Assembly: GCF_029168945.1 (NCBI RefSeq)
Contig: NC_083605.1
Coordinates: forward strand, 7,757,280 to 7,821,279
Source: Cannabis sativa
Lineage: Eukaryota > Streptophyta > Magnoliopsida > Rosales > Cannabaceae
Direction: 5' to 3'
DNA length: 64,000 nt
Shown one piece after another: positions 36,011 through 47,990 of this stretch. Position 1 is the stretch's first letter, and every line of letters begins with the position of its first letter. The notes beneath the pieces were generated by a model. It was given only the letters and a program-made list of their open reading frames with translations. It was not told the origin of the DNA and searched no databases. A program made the translations under genes and the position numbers.

Positions 36011-37663
36011 ATGGTAATATGCAGAGAAATAACTATTAGCAAAATATTTATGCAATATTAAAAATCAAAACAGTATTTTCACGTACGTAACTTTATCTCC
36101 ATGTCTCTTTATGATTTAATATGAACAAATTCACCATTAGAAATATATAAAACAACAAAAGTACACCAGGATAAATTATTTTACTATAGTATTGATGTAA
36201 TTTTTTTTTGGATTATACCCGAGTTAGATTGTTTGGAAACTCCAGTTCTACTTTATTTTGAGATCTGCATTTCATGAATCTGAAAATTGAAGTCAGGACA
36301 TTAGTTTTATGTGAATTAAACTGGATTTCTAGTTGAATTTTAGTTTCATAGTAGTTTTTCTGTACTTTTTTTTTTCATGAATTCAAAACAGACCATGTTT
36401 TGATTGATTCCAATTGTCTTCTCAGGTGAATCACCATAATTAATGGTGGTTCTCTTTGTGGTTAGATTTTATTTTAGTTGACTTGGGTTGCTGGGTGGTT
36501 ACCCGAAGATTGCATATCAGACGAAAATTTTAATCCCAAAAAACATGGATTGTGGGTTGAAGGTGTGTGTAAGTGGTATTTGTGTAATTTTTTATTTGGT
36601 CCGTATATTTGTTTATTCGGCCGACTGGAAGTATTTTTGTAATATTGTTACATTTTTTGGTTAAAACTGAAAAAACTCTCATTGAAAATCCTTGAATTTA
36701 AAAAAAAGGAAAATAAAAGTGAATACAATGAGGATCGAACATTGCACCCCATCACCAAAATATGTATTTTAATTAACCAATTTTGCTATAATTTTTTATG
36801 CAATATATACTGAACTAAGATTTATATGTTGTATTTTATTTTCATATATATATATATATATATTTATATAATATATATAAATTAAAATTTTTGGAGACCT
36901 CCAAAATTGTAGTGCATAGGGCGTAGGCCCCAATTGTCCCATCCTCTAGCCAGCTATTGCGATGTCGTGTCGCTAATACTCACTGTTATTAATTTAGAGA
37001 TTATTGGTGCTATTTCTCGAAATTAATAATTAATTTGCATCAAATTGAATTTTTTAGCGATTTTTGCAGTAAATTTCTTTTTTAAATTCTTTCTAAAATT
37101 TACTTTCTAAAGATTTTCATGAAATATGATGAAATAAATACCCATATTATTAGAAATTCTATATTGATTTTTTTTAAAATAATGTATGTTTTAAATGAAA
37201 TAATTTGATTAATGAATTTAACTATATATTTTTGCTTCACAACCCTTACATATACATTTACAATCAGTATCTAGTACTTTTTTAAGTCTCATATCTATGT
37301 TTGGTATAATTAAGTATGAGTTAATGTATAATTTAATGTAATAATTTTTAAAAGGTCTCTGATTAACAAACTCTAGGAAGTGATCAATTCTAAAAGGTGC
37401 TAGATAAAACTCAATAAAAATATTCATAAATTATATAAACCCTAATATTTAATATACAAATAACAATATGTTATCCTTCAGAAAATTGATGATATTAATT
37501 TTTCTTTAGATATCAGAACTATCATAGTATTTCACAACCAATGGGGCCTCCATTATAAACAATATATACATACCATTATATAATTGAACATTTATAAATT
37601 AATTTAACCAAACAACATTAATACACAATAATTGAACACTTCAGTTGAAGATCCCAAACCATT
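36011..37663. other. Intergenic, AT-rich
   Basis: No coding sequence seen. There is an AT dinucleotide run at about 36844-36862. A segment around 36880-36960 (ggagacctccaaaattgtag and following) looks like a decayed dispersed repeat. The right end is the 3' flank of the LEA2 gene. Confidence 0.5.
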
Positions 37664-38335
37664 TCACAAACACTTGAAATTTTGGATCGAATGACTTCCA
37701 GGAGCGATGACAAAATCCATACTGCAACTCAGCTTAGGCGACTTCTTCTTTTTAATGCCTAAAACTCGAACCTTTCCTTCTAACTCGGCGTAGCTTGTCA
37801 ACGTCAAGACTCCGGCTTCAACATCCCTTCCGAGCTGTGACTCGGCTCGACCATCCAAGCCAGCCGAGTTCAGCACCACAACGGCGTTGATTTTCTCGGA
37901 TGACCTTCCCCTAACCCGGCCATCATCAATGAAGGCCCGGCCAAGAGCAAAACCTCTATAAGAAAACACAACAGAGCCTGGCTCGTACTTAAAACGGCCA
38001 TAGTTTCTGTTGTTGATGGTGAATTCAGCGTCCAATAACAAGTTAACTGAATACTTTTCTGTGTTATTGGTAGTGAAACTGCTGGCGATTGATGAGCTTT
38101 TGATCAAGGCTTCTCTAATTCTGAATTTTGGTGTTTTGAATCGGAAAACGACAACAGTAAACACCAAAACGACAACGATTAGTAAAACGACAAAGGCTGC
38201 GAATGCTATGCATTGTATGATCCGTTTTCTCGGCATTTTTCGGCGGAGCTCGTCCTCGGTCCCCTGTGACACTTCGTGATGATCGTTTTGGATGGTGTTG
38301 TGGGGTGGAGCTAAGGGGAATTTCTCTGTTTCCAT
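37664..38335 (-). CDS. LEA2 (NDR1/HIN1-like) membrane protein
   Basis: The 223-residue protein is encoded by one exon. A soluble, acidic N-terminus (1-30) is followed by a basic patch RRKMPRKR, one transmembrane segment (about 40-64), a KTPKFRIR segment, and a LEA14-type domain (about 95-215) with INNRNYGRFKYEPGSVVFSY and a LTLTSYAELEGKVRVLGIKK stretch, ending QNFKCL with the conserved late Cys. This matches the plant late embryogenesis abundant At1g64065-like group of LEA2/NHL proteins, which are plasma-membrane anchored and linked to stress or defence; the exact function is unknown. Met 38335 fits the family length and a TATA box lies 66 bp upstream. It is paralogous to the gene at 61244. 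Confidence 0.9.
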   Translation of the reverse strand: METEKFPLAPPHNTIQNDHHEVSQGTEDELRRKMPRKRIIQCIAFAAFVVLLIVVVLVFTVVVFRFKTPKFRIREALIKSSSIASSFTTNNTEKYSVNLLLDAEFTINNRNYGRFKYEPGSVVFSYRGFALGRAFIDDGRVRGRSSEKINAVVVLNSAGLDGRAESQLGRDVEAGVLTLTSYAELEGKVRVLGIKKKKSPKLSCSMDFVIAPGSHSIQNFKCL

Positions 38336-38400
38336 AGTTTTGTTTAATTTGGTGATAATGTTGGATTTTATGTTATTGTTCTATTAAAGTGGTCTTATCA

Positions 38401-38410
38401 TATTTATATA
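38401..38410 (-). promoter_or_regulatory. TATA box of LEA2 gene 1
   Basis: The minus strand reads TATATAAATA, 66-75 bp before the ATG at 38335. The spacing is nearly the same as in the second LEA2 gene. Confidence 0.7.
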
Positions 38411-38440
38411 TGAAACTTAAAAATAAAAAGTCTGCTTATT

Positions 38441-38454
38441 GTTACGTACGTAAC
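38441..38454. promoter_or_regulatory. ACGT palindrome upstream of LEA2 gene 1
   Basis: GTTACGTACGTAAC is a perfect 14-bp palindrome with two ACGT cores, and a third ACGT follows at once (AACGTACC). It lies about 30 bp upstream of the TATA box. TACGTA is the A-box type of bZIP site, so bZIP control is a reasonable inference. Confidence 0.5.
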
Positions 38455-38460
38455 GTACCT

Positions 38461-39588
38461 AAAAAATGTTGGGATAATGTATATATTTTGAGTTCGATCT
38501 GATTAAGTTTTCTTCCTAAACAATGTAATACATTTTGACTTTGACTTTTTGTGTTATCCTAATAATGAATTTTTACGTGCGAACCAATTAATCAAAAATT
38601 TATATTTAATAAGAGAATTTTTTATATATATAAAATGTGCTATATATAGAATTTTTGGTTTAAATTAATGGGTAATTTTTTTTTAAAATAAAAAAAATAC
38701 TTAAATGTTGTCTATTATATAATGAGAGAATTTGGTAGCCGACTATAGCTAGATTTTAATTTTTTTGAACAGATTTGCGTTTTATGATAAATTTTGAATA
38801 AATTTCAAATAAAGTATATTGTTTCAATTTTATACGATTATTTCCCACAAAAAAAAAAATCAAATAAAAAAATTGTACGATAATTATATATCTTTTATGT
38901 TGAGGAAGTCTTAAATCAGTTTTTAATTAGTTGCTTTTGCTTTACGTATTGAAGAATACGTCTAATTTATCTTATATATCTATATTAATTCAAAAAATAT
39001 ATATCTTATAAATATCCATAGTAATTATTTGAATGGGAAATGATATATTCTATTGAGCCAATATGTAAGATAATGAGTAGTAGAATAGATCTCAATATTA
39101 CATAGCAACAAAAATTAATATTTTCCCATGATCATTAGTTTCACATGTAGTATATATTGGCATGACAATAACACATCATCCACTAAAAACTCATGTACGC
39201 ATTTTATTTAATTTAAATTTTTAATAGAAAAAAAAAATGAAAAAGAACATGATTTGATAGTGGTTATATATATATAGTTCGAAGGTAAATATCATATAAA
39301 TGTTAAGAAAAGTAATAAATAAAATAAAAAGTGTAAGAATATATATAACAATAGTAGCAAAACTAATATTATGAATGTTCTCCTTAATTAATGTGTTTTC
39401 ATTTGATTATGTTCCAGAGGTAACCAACATAGATCCGGGTGAGTGTCTGCTCCCTTAAAATAAAATTAATAGAATAGTTTTTTTTTTATTATTATTATTG
39501 ATTATAGTATATATAAGTTATAAATAAACAATTATTATCAAAGTCCAATTAGAGATCACTTTTTAACATTTTTTTTTTACATATTATG
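38461..39588. other. Intergenic, AT-rich
   Basis: No coding sequence or element ends recognised. It is very AT-rich with long A and T runs, and forms the upstream flank of LEA2 gene 1. Confidence 0.5.
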
Positions 39589-40047
39589 TGTGGTGAATTA
39601 ATCACCCTCCAAAAACATAACAAACACTGAGAATTAGAGAATAATAAAGAAAATACTAAAATGACAATGCTATGAAAAGCAAAGACAGAGATTACAAGGT
39701 TCAATGATCACAAGCAGTGAGCTTGGATCTACTCCTTAGATAAAACTACCTTGAAATTTTGCCTATTGATTGATGATGATGCTCAGAGTTAGTACATCAC
39801 AAGGACATAGTTCTTCATCAGTAATGGATTCTTACTCCTCTAAAAATGACTCTCTCCAAGGGCCTGAATTATACAAATTTTAGACCCTTTACATCAATTT
39901 TCTCTCAACTCAACAACTTACTGAGTAACAAAATAGTATTTATATAGACCAGTACAATGAGAACTCGAGCCACTAACACGACAGAAATTAACTAACTATT
40001 CCCTAATTAACTTAACAGTCTAACTTGTACAAGTGTATAACCCCACA
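39589..40047 (-). repeat. Copia LTR (third copia element)
   Basis: The plus strand runs from TGTGGTGAATTAATCACC to TATAACCCCACA, giving TGTGG...CCACA ends. It follows, on the minus strand, the C-terminal end of a copia RNase H frame (40061-40334), so it is that element's 3' LTR. The palindrome ACTTGTACAAGT occurs at 40023-40034 in the LTR and again, extended, at 40064-40081 just outside it. Confidence 0.65.
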
Positions 40048-40060
40048 AATTCCACTTGAT

Positions 40061-40334
40061 TTATATACTTGTACAAGTATAAACTCTGAGCAAGAAATAA
40101 TTAGGCAAAATAGTTCCATTAGCAGGGTTTTCCTCCATGAGTAGAGGATCAGCAATCTTCATATTCAGCAGCTTTAGACATAGCCTAAACTTCTCAGTAG
40201 TAACACACTTATTAAACATATCAATTGGATTTTCATGTGTGTTAATCTTCTTCACTTTATCGTTATTGCTAGCAAGAATGTCTTTGACAGAGTGTAACTT
40301 GATATCAATACGTTTGGACCTTTCATGATAAAAT
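40061..40334 (-). pseudogene. Copia pol C-terminal end
   Basis: The minus-strand frame reads HERSKRIDIKLHSVKDILAS and then KKINTHENPIDMFNKCVTTE, the typical end of copia RNase H (usually KTKHIDIRYHFI... and NPADMLTK). Everything upstream is missing: at 40337 the sequence changes abruptly to an unrelated LTR-like block starting TGTATTTTAATATC. Confidence 0.75.
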
Positions 40335-40336
40335 TC

Positions 40337-41270
40337 TGTATTTTAATATCATGCGAGTTTATTATTTAATTAAATGCGGAATAATAAAACTGGTACTACA
40401 ATAATTTTTTTCTGTAGGTACAGAAGATAACTCTGTAACTCCAAAATAAACCAGAAAAATAAATGGTGTAGAAAAGTAAAAACATACAAGATTTTTGTAC
40501 GTGGTTTCAACAATCCTTTCAGATTGTTACTAGTCCACAGAGTCACGCCAAGAGATAAAATTTATTAGATAGATTTCAAAAATATAAAGTAATTGAGTTA
40601 TGCATAAATAGACTCCCTCTTATTGTATGCCACAAGCTTGATGTATTCCACCTTCCAATCGAATCTTGTTGAAACTTCAAGTGCTTGAACTCCCTTCGAT
40701 CTCCTTGAAGAGTGTTTGCTTCCTCCCGAGACAAGATTTAAAAAACAATCTCTCGAAAGCTTGTAAAACTTTCTCCCGAAGGTAGCACTGTTATTCTTCT
40801 TCTTTTACAGAGTTGTAAATAGAATCAAGACAATACAAAATACATATAAACAGAGTAAGAGACGAACACTCTCTCTTATCTACTAAATAAAAACACTCTT
40901 TTCTCAAGATATAAATACAATTCAAAGTGTAAGAAAGAGATACAAGACCTAACTGCTGTAAGGTGTATTTATAATCAATAGACACCTTATTGACAGTTCA
41001 TACACGGTCCAAACAAGACCACAACTCACTAGACAATTTATTAAAGTAGATCTTCAATCAGCCCTGGAATTTCCATTTCTGTACCTACAGAATGGTGAGC
41101 AGTTTTCTCCATAACAAATCTGATCAAACATATTAGGAAACTCACAGAAGATCAGATTAACACAGCCGGATAGACAGAGAAAGGATAACTCCTTAAACTT
41201 ACCATTTATATCTTATTTTCAATAAATAGAAAATGTAGACAACTTTCCTTCTAAATATAAATTAATTAAT
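40337..41270. mobile_element. LTR-like block, incomplete
   Basis: The block begins TGTATTTTAATATC exactly where copia coding sequence stops. It has a ttgtacgtggtttcaacaat segment and a region with clustered ctcccgaag motifs, as in long copia LTRs of the SIRE type. It runs into the solo LTR at 41271. The right end is undefined. It may belong with the extra ORF at 43810-44985. Confidence 0.4.
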
Positions 41271-43343
41271 TGTAATGACCGCTTTAGTAATTTGGATTAG
41301 TAAAGGCAATTAGCACTAATTTCTGTTATTTTATTATTAATTATGAATTTAATTATTGTGGACCCCAATATTTAAACATAAATATTAGAGTTATAATTTC
41401 TCGATTCCGGAGATTTTATTAAACTCTAGGGGTATTATTTAGCTTATATGTGAAATATGCAATTTTTGTAAATTTTGCTCGGCGACAACGGAAAATGTGA
41501 TGGATGGCTAGTTTGATCACATGGGTAAGTTTAGAACTTTATTTTTTAGTGGGAAATATTTTTGAGAAAATAAATTATCAAGGTTAAGCGGGGTTATGGA
41601 ATTTGACCATTTTACCCCTAGCTTTTGGAATATCCTAGTTTTATGTGTAAAAGCATTTTAGTCATTTCTTTGGTGAGAGTTAGGTGGCTGCCTTATTATT
41701 TGACACCTAGCCAAGTAATTTTTAGCATGAGTTAATTGGGAAAAGTTCTTTTTCATTTGAGGAAAAATTAAGAAAAGAAGAAAAATTAGTAAATAGAGTT
41801 ATCTCTTGAACTCTCTCTCTCTTTCTTTCGGCTGGGACAAAGCAAGGGAAAGGACCACTTTTTCTCTTCCATTTCTCTGGGATTTAGCAAGAATTCAAGG
41901 AGGAATTAATCAAGGTAACCTTAGTTGCTCTCTAGTTATGGTTTTTCTCAAGTTTTGTTTGGTTTCAAGAAGTGATTTTGAGTTTTAGGAGCTGTTAGGG
42001 TTAGGGTTGTTTGGAGTTCGAATTTTATGTTTAATTTGAGTTGTTTTAGGATCCTAGTAGCTGGTATTGTTGATTGGATTAAATTTTATGCAACTTTGAG
42101 CTTTGAGTTCAAAGCTTTGTGCTTTAATGGAAACTTGAGTTTCAATGGTTTGTTTTGTGATTTTCTGGTTGGAATGTATTGTGAATACCCTTATTAGGTA
42201 CCCTGGAAAGTTTGGTAGTGTTTGGGTTGGTTTTGAGATCAAGGGGAGAATTTTTCGGGTTCCCAGTACAGAACCGGAATTCCGGTTTTGGGGGACCTGT
42301 GGCAACCGGTCGACCGGTTGGTGACCCAGAACCGAACTTCCGGTTTGGAACCGGTCTGCCAGTTGGGGGAGTTTTTGGAACCCTAGTTTGTCCCATCTTT
42401 GAGATATTTAGGGTATTGCCATGTTATTTATCGATAGGAAAACTTTTAGTTTCAAGTCTAAATCCCCGGAAAGTGATTTAGCGAGTCACTCATCTGTGTT
42501 ACAATTAATGTGATTAGAGCATCCATCTAGCGCGAGAATTTCCATTCAGGTCGGCCAGCACACTTGAATTCGGAGATCAGGTAAGAACTGAATATAATGT
42601 GTGATATGATTATCCGAATGTATGTATATGTGTGTGTATATGCATGCTTAGATTGTTATTTGCACTACAACCACTTGTATGGTTATGATACAGAGTGTAT
42701 TGGTATAGTGAGTGTTGTTTGTGGGTACAATACAGTTATACCAACACAAGTACGGGAAAGTGCTGAGGTGTGTGGTATATCACTCAGTGGTACTCTGGGT
42801 ACGAAACAAACCCTACAAACACTCGTACAGTGAGGTACGTTGTGTATGTGGTATAGTGGCTGTACCCTAGTATTGAACGTTCATGCTCATCTGTTAAGCC
42901 CTGTAAATAGGTGTATGGGCGCCTAACTATAGGTCAGAAATTATGTGATATGTTATATCCATTTCTTACTAAGTCTGTCGACTCACAGTTCTGCTTCCAT
43001 GTGTAGGTAAAGGAAAGGCGAAAACTCAACAGGAGTGAACCTGAGCTCGGATGAGATTGTACATGTCAAGCAGCGCGACCTGGAGTGTTCGGTCTCGGGA
43101 CATCTGAGGATTGTATTTTGGTAGTCGCTGTGCGACTTGAAAAATGTGTATTTTGGAATATTAACTTTAAAAAATTTAAAAACGGGATCCCGGCACTTGT
43201 AAATATTTTATTATATTGTAAAGTTTATTAATTAATATAAAAGTTTTAATTTGACACGTTTTTTGGGAAAAATTCTTTGGTTAGCAAAGATTGCATTGTA
43301 ATTGAAAAAGCATTGTAGCGTGCCTTAGTATTAGGACGTTACA
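41271..43343 (+). mobile_element. Solo LTR, Tekay-related subfamily, sense on plus strand
   Basis: It runs from TGTAATGACCGCTTTAG to AGGACGTTACA with the TGTAA...TTACA ends and a perfect target duplication TTAAT (41266-41270 and 43344-43348). The internal order matches the reverse complement of the LTR at 6397-8681: a TAGGGTATTGCCATG segment, TATCGATAGG, GTGATTTAGCG, GTAGGTAAAGG and a GATTGTACATGTC segment. Perfect palindromes AACCGGAATTCCGGTT (42272-42287) and AACCGGTCGACCGGTT (42304-42319) are kept. It is more diverged from the others, so it is a subfamily or an older insertion. Confidence 0.88.
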
Positions 43344-43348
43344 TTAAT

Positions 43349-43809
43349 ACAAAAATATAAAAGTTAAATACACAAAACATAGAAACCAAATAAATATCAC
43401 AGCTAAAATTAATTAATAAATTATAAAATATTTATCTCAAATTAAAAATGCTAAAAATAGTATTAATAATCTTCCCATTTGGCACTTTGATCGACAAAAT
43501 ATTTTATAAGGAGGAAACATACATCAAGTGTTAGAAACAAAAACAATAGAGTATAAAAAGTACTCCCCCTACATGAAAACATACTGACACATAAAACAAA
43601 ATAGTTTTTCAATCAGAAAAGTGTACAAACAATAAGCAAAATAACTCCCCCTAAAACAAGGGTCAATAATTGTAACCAACAATCTAAAAAATAGATACTA
43701 CTCTCCCTTTTTGTCTATCAAGGAGCCAAAGATAACAAACAAAAAAGACAAATTCATAATAGTTCAACAAAAAACATAGATGAAAAGCAAAAGATAAAAA
43801 ATGAACCAC
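43349..43809 (-). other. Non-coding 3' region of a retrotransposon extra ORF
   Basis: On the minus strand this follows the extra ORF. It holds several short purine tracts: GACAAAAAGGGAGAG near 43700, and TTAGGGGGAG and GTAGGGGGAG near 43650 and 43570. Such tracts typically stand before the 3' LTR of SIRE-type copia elements. No LTR start was fixed. Confidence 0.4.
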
Positions 43810-44985
43810 TTAATCATCATTAGAGTGGAAGAATTTCATGATGATGTCTATCTTCCTGAGAAGTAGAGCTTGACTAGTCTCCATCCTTCCCAAACACAAA
43901 TTGAATTCAGCCAATTCTGTTGGAGCAGAAGTGGAGGAAGATGGAGCAGCAGGTTCATCAGTAGCACTAAGGGAAGCAAACCGAGCCTTTTTCTTAGCAG
44001 ATTTTCCTTGGGGAGATTTTTCTGGGACTTTGAAAGTGGTACCAACAATAGACGTTTCAATGGATTCATTCTCAAGAATCAACTCCTTTTGGTTAGACAA
44101 AATCTTATAAATCAAGTGAAGAAAAATAAGATTAGACCTAAGTTTCTTGCCCTTTCGAAGAGAGACAATTTGCTCCCAAATCATGTAAGTCAAATCAATT
44201 TTTACACTAGTAGAAACTTTATACAAAAAGAAAGCAAATTCATTTGCAACATTTACTGGATCGGAGCAAGGAAACAAGTTGGATAGGGCAAACCTCATAA
44301 GGGCAGCATGATGATAGGTAAATTGAGACATGTGCATTGTGCCCAAGTGTTCCAAATCATTGTCACCAGTGAAAAACCTAAACACCTTTTGACGTTCAAA
44401 TTCTACTCTAGATGGCTCAATTCCAAAAGGTAGATTGAAAGCTTTAGCCACATCCTTCACAATAAAAGAATACCAGTGTCACTTAACAAAAACTTTGCCG
44501 AACATAAAGGAGTCCTCATCGAGACTCTCATAAGTTATATTAGCATAATACTCCTTGACAATACGATCTACATAACCATCAAATCCGATCAATGTATCCA
44601 TCCATCGTTTTTCTTTTAGCAGATTATATACCCCAAAAGGATTATGAAGAATAACATTAAATTTTTTTTTCTCCACAGTAAAATTTCTCTTCTCATAAAA
44701 TTTCATATCTCTAGCGTGATCATTGTAACAAAAATAATGAGAATGAGGCTTGAAGTTTTCAAGAGTAATACCGGAGGGTCTTTTCCTTTTTCGCGGAAGA
44801 GTAGGACTTGGAGAAATAGTGGGTCTTTTTCCTATGTCTTTTTGTTGATCAGTAGCAGCAGGAACAGTCACTGGTTCTGACAGGATCATCTTCAGGCACT
44901 TCACTTCCAAATCTAGAATCATCAGCAGGGGTTGTTCTTTTGGAACAAATTCTTCACTAGAATTAGACTCATCCTCATATTTTTG
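43810..44985 (-). pseudogene. Retrotransposon extra ORF (putative plant transposon protein type)
   Basis: One minus-strand frame is open except for a TGA at 44479-44481. The first part is basic (PTLPRKRKRPS); the middle has KRWMDTLIGFDGYVDRIVKE and YYANITYESLDEDSF; the later part has NLFPCSDPVNVANEFAFFLY and LTYMIWEQIVSLRKGKKLR; the end is Ser/Ala-rich with a helical LCLGRMETSQALLLRKIDII. This resembles the putative plant transposon protein domain carried as an extra ORF by some large plant retrotransposons. The 5' end is cut at about 44985. Its role is unknown. The single stop suggests a recent copy. Confidence 0.55.
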
Positions 44986-45737
44986 AAAGTGTAAAAATAA
45001 AAAAATTCCTAAATTTTAAATTCGTAATTATATTTATAGTAAATTATTTTGATCAATACTACATCTTAACTTTAAAATCTAAAAATTATTAACTATAAAT
45101 ATAAAATTTTATTATAGTTGTTTTATAAAATAATTAAAATACATATTACATATGAATTATAATTTAATAAAAGAATAACTGGAAATTACTGGCAGCACAT
45201 GCAAGACATGACTCCCCACTAGTGTGTATATATATATCCATATAATCATAGAAATAATTAGGAAAGAATGTTCATATCATTTATCAAATCCATCGCTACT
45301 ACGCAATAACTCGAATCTTGGAATGAAGATTTACAATAATAAATTAATGGTTATCTTAATCTTAATTTAATATATTTAATCAAACAGTGTCAGATATTGT
45401 TGGATCGTCCATCTTGTGTAGATTCTTTCCACACATGTAATAATGTAATAACAACCATTCAACAATATAATAATTTTTATATTCCTTAAAGTCTGTATTA
45501 TACTCATATAGTATAAGTAGCTTCTTCTATATCTTTGTCAAACAATGACTGCTCTGTTTTCTATTTTTTTTTTCTTGTTCCACTACCCAAAACATCTTGA
45601 TCATCACTCAAGAACTTAATATTATATTATATTATATTTATTTATTTATTTATTAAAAAAAGTATTTATCTAATTGTGTAATTCTTAATTGTGTTATATA
45701 GATAAAATTGATTCTCTTTTCCAAAAAAAAAAAACAA
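44986..45737. other. Intergenic, AT-rich
   Basis: No coding sequence, element end or RNA gene seen. There is a short TTATTTATTTATT repeat near 45640 and an A12 run just before the CACTA end. Confidence 0.5.
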
Positions 45738-46202
45738 CACTACTACAAAATTTGGTTTCCCAACGGTTAATAAGAGGGTCAATTATGAAAACCGTTGGAA
45801 AAAGTAAGTGGAGATTTTTCTCAACAGTTTAAAACTAAAGCAAAAAAACCGTTGGGAAAAACCAATGCCAACGGTAGACAACCGTGGGCAATACTAAATG
45901 AATTTTTTAAAAGAAAATAGTGAATGCCAACAATTTATACCTGTTGGGAATACTAAGTATTCCCAACAGTTTACTTAGTATTCCCAACAGTTATAAATTG
46001 TTGGGAAATGTTCTTTTTAGTTTTCAAAAAATTCAAATTAGAGAAAAAGAAAAAGATTTTTTTTGCTTAATAAAAAATTTTTATATTTAATAAAAGAAAA
46101 TACTAAAAAAGAGTTTCAGATTTTTTTGAAAAACAAAAATAGAATTTGTACTTTTATTTTTTGCATAATAAAAGAAATTAGTATTTAACAATATAAATAT
46201 AA

Positions 46203-46613
46203 GGGGAGTTCTATTTACACCCCCATACAATGATAAATACTCTGTTATTTAAAGAAATAAACTTAAATAATTTTTAAAAATTACTCTTAATATTTTTTTG
46301 TAAATTTTTTTCCACACATTTTTTTCTGTTAATTTCAATACTTATTTTGATTTTATTTTCATAATTTTTTGTAAATCATGCATTTTTTTTATTTTTTTCT
46401 AAAAAATTTTCATATAATTTTTTATTTTTATTTTTTATCATAATATTTAAAATATAATTTATTTTTAATTGATAAGTATATTTTTTAAGAATATGAATTG
46501 AAAGAAAAAAGTTAAAAAACTTAGTACAATTAATGATATAAATTTTATATAAAATAAAAATTATTAAAATAGGGTTGTCTTTAGAAATTGTTGGGGTGTA
46601 AATAAATTTTACC
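46203..46613. mobile_element. Candidate MITE inside the CACTA element
   Basis: The left end GGGGAGTTCTATTTACACCC and the right end, which reads GGTAAAATTTATTTACACCC in reverse complement, share a TATTTACACCCC core. The flanks are TAA on the left and TTA on the right, which could be a TWA target duplication. The inside is AT-rich and non-coding. Confidence 0.45.
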
Positions 46614-47140
46614 TTAAATAAAATACCAAAAAAAAAAAAATGTTTTTGATTTAAAAATGAAAATATATGTATATATATATTTTTTTTTGCTTATTAAATT
46701 TATAATTTGAGAATTTATAAAATTAGGAAATTTGAAATTTATAGATTTTCAATTAGAGAATAATTTTAAAAATTAGTTGTATTTAAAAATTTATTGTAGA
46801 AGTTATTCAAAAAAAATTATCTAAAAGAGAAAAATTATTAGAGGACTAAAATACTATTAGACAATAATTTTTAATTAAAATATCATTGGAGAATTAATTT
46901 GGGTCTTTAATTAAAAATTATGGCATTTTATTTTTATATAAGGTTTGGGATTTTTAATTTGGGGTATTTAATTATATCAAATTTTTATTTATTAAAATGA
47001 AATAAATAAAATAAATTTTGTAAGGAAAATTAAAAAGTATAAATAGAAAATGATAAAAAAAAAACCCTAAGTGAAAATCTAATCCCTTCTCTCTTTCATT
47101 CTCCTGATCCCCTCTCTCTACCTTCTTTTTGTGCGGCGCG

Positions 47141-47990
47141 ATGGTGGAAGAGCTGGAACTCGAAGCATTGGAACACGCCGAGCTGAACACCGACGAATAG
47201 GCCCATTCAAACGCCGAGCACGACGCACCTGATGGCGATGCATCCGAAGAAACGGAGCCGAAGCGGCCTCGGCTTGATGAGAAACTTGATGTTTCAGGTA
47301 TCGTTCTCTCTTGCTCCCGTTATCTCTCTCTCTCTCTCCATTTTCTCTCTCACTAATGGTTCAAATGAACCAGAAAACCCCAACTCCTCTCCCTCATCCT
47401 TGTCTCTCTCTTGCTCCCGTTCTCTCTCTCTCTCTCTCTTTGCATTTTCTCTCTCTAAAACGGGTAAAGTTGGAAGAGCTTGCAGGTATTACAAATTAGA
47501 AATTGATCATAGTGGATTTTGACATTTGTTTAGCCATATTTTGGACATTGAGTTAGAAATAGAAATTATAGATCTCATTTTGAGTTTTTTAAAATATTTT
47601 GAATCCTCCAATCATGCATTATTAAGAGAGTTAAGAGAGTTATGTGGGCTTGACAAGAAGTTGAAGAGAGAAATGTTGGATCAAACCAGAGAGCTCAGAG
47701 AAGAAATGAGAGTAAATGTGAATCTGTTATTGATTATTAGAGCAATTGTTCTTTAAATACTATACATGTATGATTGGTAAATACAAATATATCTGTATAA
47801 TAATAGAATTAAGTTAACTAATACTATACATGTATGATTCGAACGATTGTGCTTCAGCTTTTAATTTTTTAATGCGTTTTGTAAATTTTTTTTCTCAGAT
47901 TTGAAGGAGATTTGTGCGAGTTGTTTGCCTGACCATGGATCGGAGGTGCACAACTCGTTGGAATTATGATGGCCACAACATCGATCTGGT
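47141..47990 (+). pseudogene. Exon-like sequence carried by the CACTA element
   Basis: The GC content rises sharply against the AT-rich element. From ATG 47141 a frame reads MVEELELEALEHAELNTDE, meets TAG at 47198, and continues in frame with an acidic stretch to EPKRPRLDEKLDVS. It then meets GT at 47298, a possible donor. A TC-rich intron-like stretch follows, then a charged helical frame at 47526-47756 (LRELRELCGLDKKLKREM), and a TTTTTTTCTCAG acceptor-like site near 47899 before a DLKEICASCLPDHGSEVHNS frame. I do not recognise the protein. It may be a captured host gene fragment. Confidence 0.4.

Noticed and set aside
36720..36760. GGATCGAAC-like phrase as part of a tRNA gene
   Set aside because: No acceptor stem or anticodon arm could be built around it.
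36844..36880. AT dinucleotide run as a replication or matrix attachment site
   Set aside because: An ordinary microsatellite in AT-rich DNA; nothing specific supports the idea.
42054..42481. Several short frames on both strands within the solo LTR
   Set aside because: They arise from the palindrome-rich CCGG island and are not conserved as proteins among LTR copies.
47232..47522. Ser/Leu-rich frames
   Set aside because: They come from TC microsatellite sequence in a likely intron.
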